6,862 nt of DNA, from the NCBI GenBank assembly GCA_004377275.1, contig SOIC01000196.1:1-6862 (forward strand), in the 5' to 3' direction. This DNA comes from Dehalococcoidia bacterium (GTDB taxonomy: Bacteria > Chloroflexota > Dehalococcoidia > E44-bin15). Below, piece by piece: positions 6,818-6,862 of this stretch; position 1 is the first letter of the stretch, and every line of letters starts with the position of its first letter. A program made the position numbers and the translations under genes. The notes under the pieces are model-generated. The model searched no databases and had not been told where the DNA came from. It was given only the letters and a program-made list of their open reading frames with translations.

Positions 6818-6862
6818 CCCGTCATCGCGACCCCGATTTAGGCCGAAGCGTCGGCCGACCTG
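6818..6862. repeat. Possible end of a dispersed intergenic repeat, cut by the window edge
   Basis: The plus strand begins CCCGTCATCGCGACCCCGAT and continues with GGCCGAAGCG. This resembles, from memory, the CCCGTCATTGCGAG...CGAAGC type of intergenic repeat common in many environmental bacterial genomes, including Chloroflexota. Internal symmetry (ATCG...CGAT at 6824-6837 and the hairpin at 6841-6856) fits a palindromic element. Only one copy is visible, so this is a resemblance, not proof. Confidence 0.3.
6841..6856. repeat. Perfect inverted repeat (6-bp stem, 4-nt loop)
   Basis: GGCCGA-AGCG-TCGGCC forms a strong GC-rich hairpin. Neither strand has a T-run after it, so it is not a standard intrinsic terminator. 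It could still end transcription of a gene beyond the edge, or be part of the larger repeat suspected at 6818-6862. Confidence 0.55.

Noticed and set aside
6810..6821. tRNA T-arm-like GGGTTCAATT on the minus strand upstream of acpS
   Set aside because: No acceptor, D-arm or anticodon stem can be built around it, so it is a chance match.
6605..6841. A 78-codon plus-strand open frame crossing the acpS upstream region
   Set aside because: Half of it is antisense to acpS, no ribosome site or domain was seen, and the rest is AT-rich promoter-like DNA.

Overview
The window holds one compact run of five genes, all on the minus strand and all intact. In transcription order (right to left) they are acpS, nnr, coaX, coaBC and valS. 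They fill almost the whole window, from the valS stop codon at base 1 to the acpS start at 6721. The only non-coding stretches are 2707-2814 (coaBC to valS) and 6722-6862 (upstream of acpS). I see no tRNA, rRNA, CRISPR array, insertion sequence or phage gene.

The DNA is moderately GC-rich. The proteins are typical bacterial housekeeping enzymes: type III pantothenate kinase rather than CoaA, a fused CoaBC, a fused epimerase/dehydratase Nnr, and a ValRS with two four-cysteine zinc knuckles. My best guess is a Chloroflexota bacterium, probably Dehalococcoidia. It rests on the general look of the proteins and on my recollection of similar gene order there, so it is an inference and not a demonstrated assignment.

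Layout and function: acpS (6338-6721) moves phosphopantetheine from CoA onto acyl carrier protein. nnr (4801-about 6360) repairs damaged NAD(P)H. coaX (4035-4799) and coaBC (2815-4026) perform the first three steps from pantothenate to 4'-phosphopantetheine. valS (1-2706) charges tRNA-Val. acpS and nnr overlap, nnr and coaX are 1 nt apart, and coaX and coaBC are 8 nt apart with the coaX stop inside the coaBC ribosome binding site. Translation is therefore probably coupled across these four genes. valS follows after 108 nt and may be read through or have its own weak start.

A promoter-like extended -10 element lies just upstream of acpS, beside short repeats that could be an operator. The right edge carries a small hairpin and what looks like one end of a dispersed intergenic repeat.

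Nothing here looks like a new biological system. The points most worth a second look are a CoaBC whose flavin-domain flap lacks the usual catalytic cysteine, a recent-looking in-frame 12-nt tandem duplication in valS, and the nearly leaderless start proposed for the operon.
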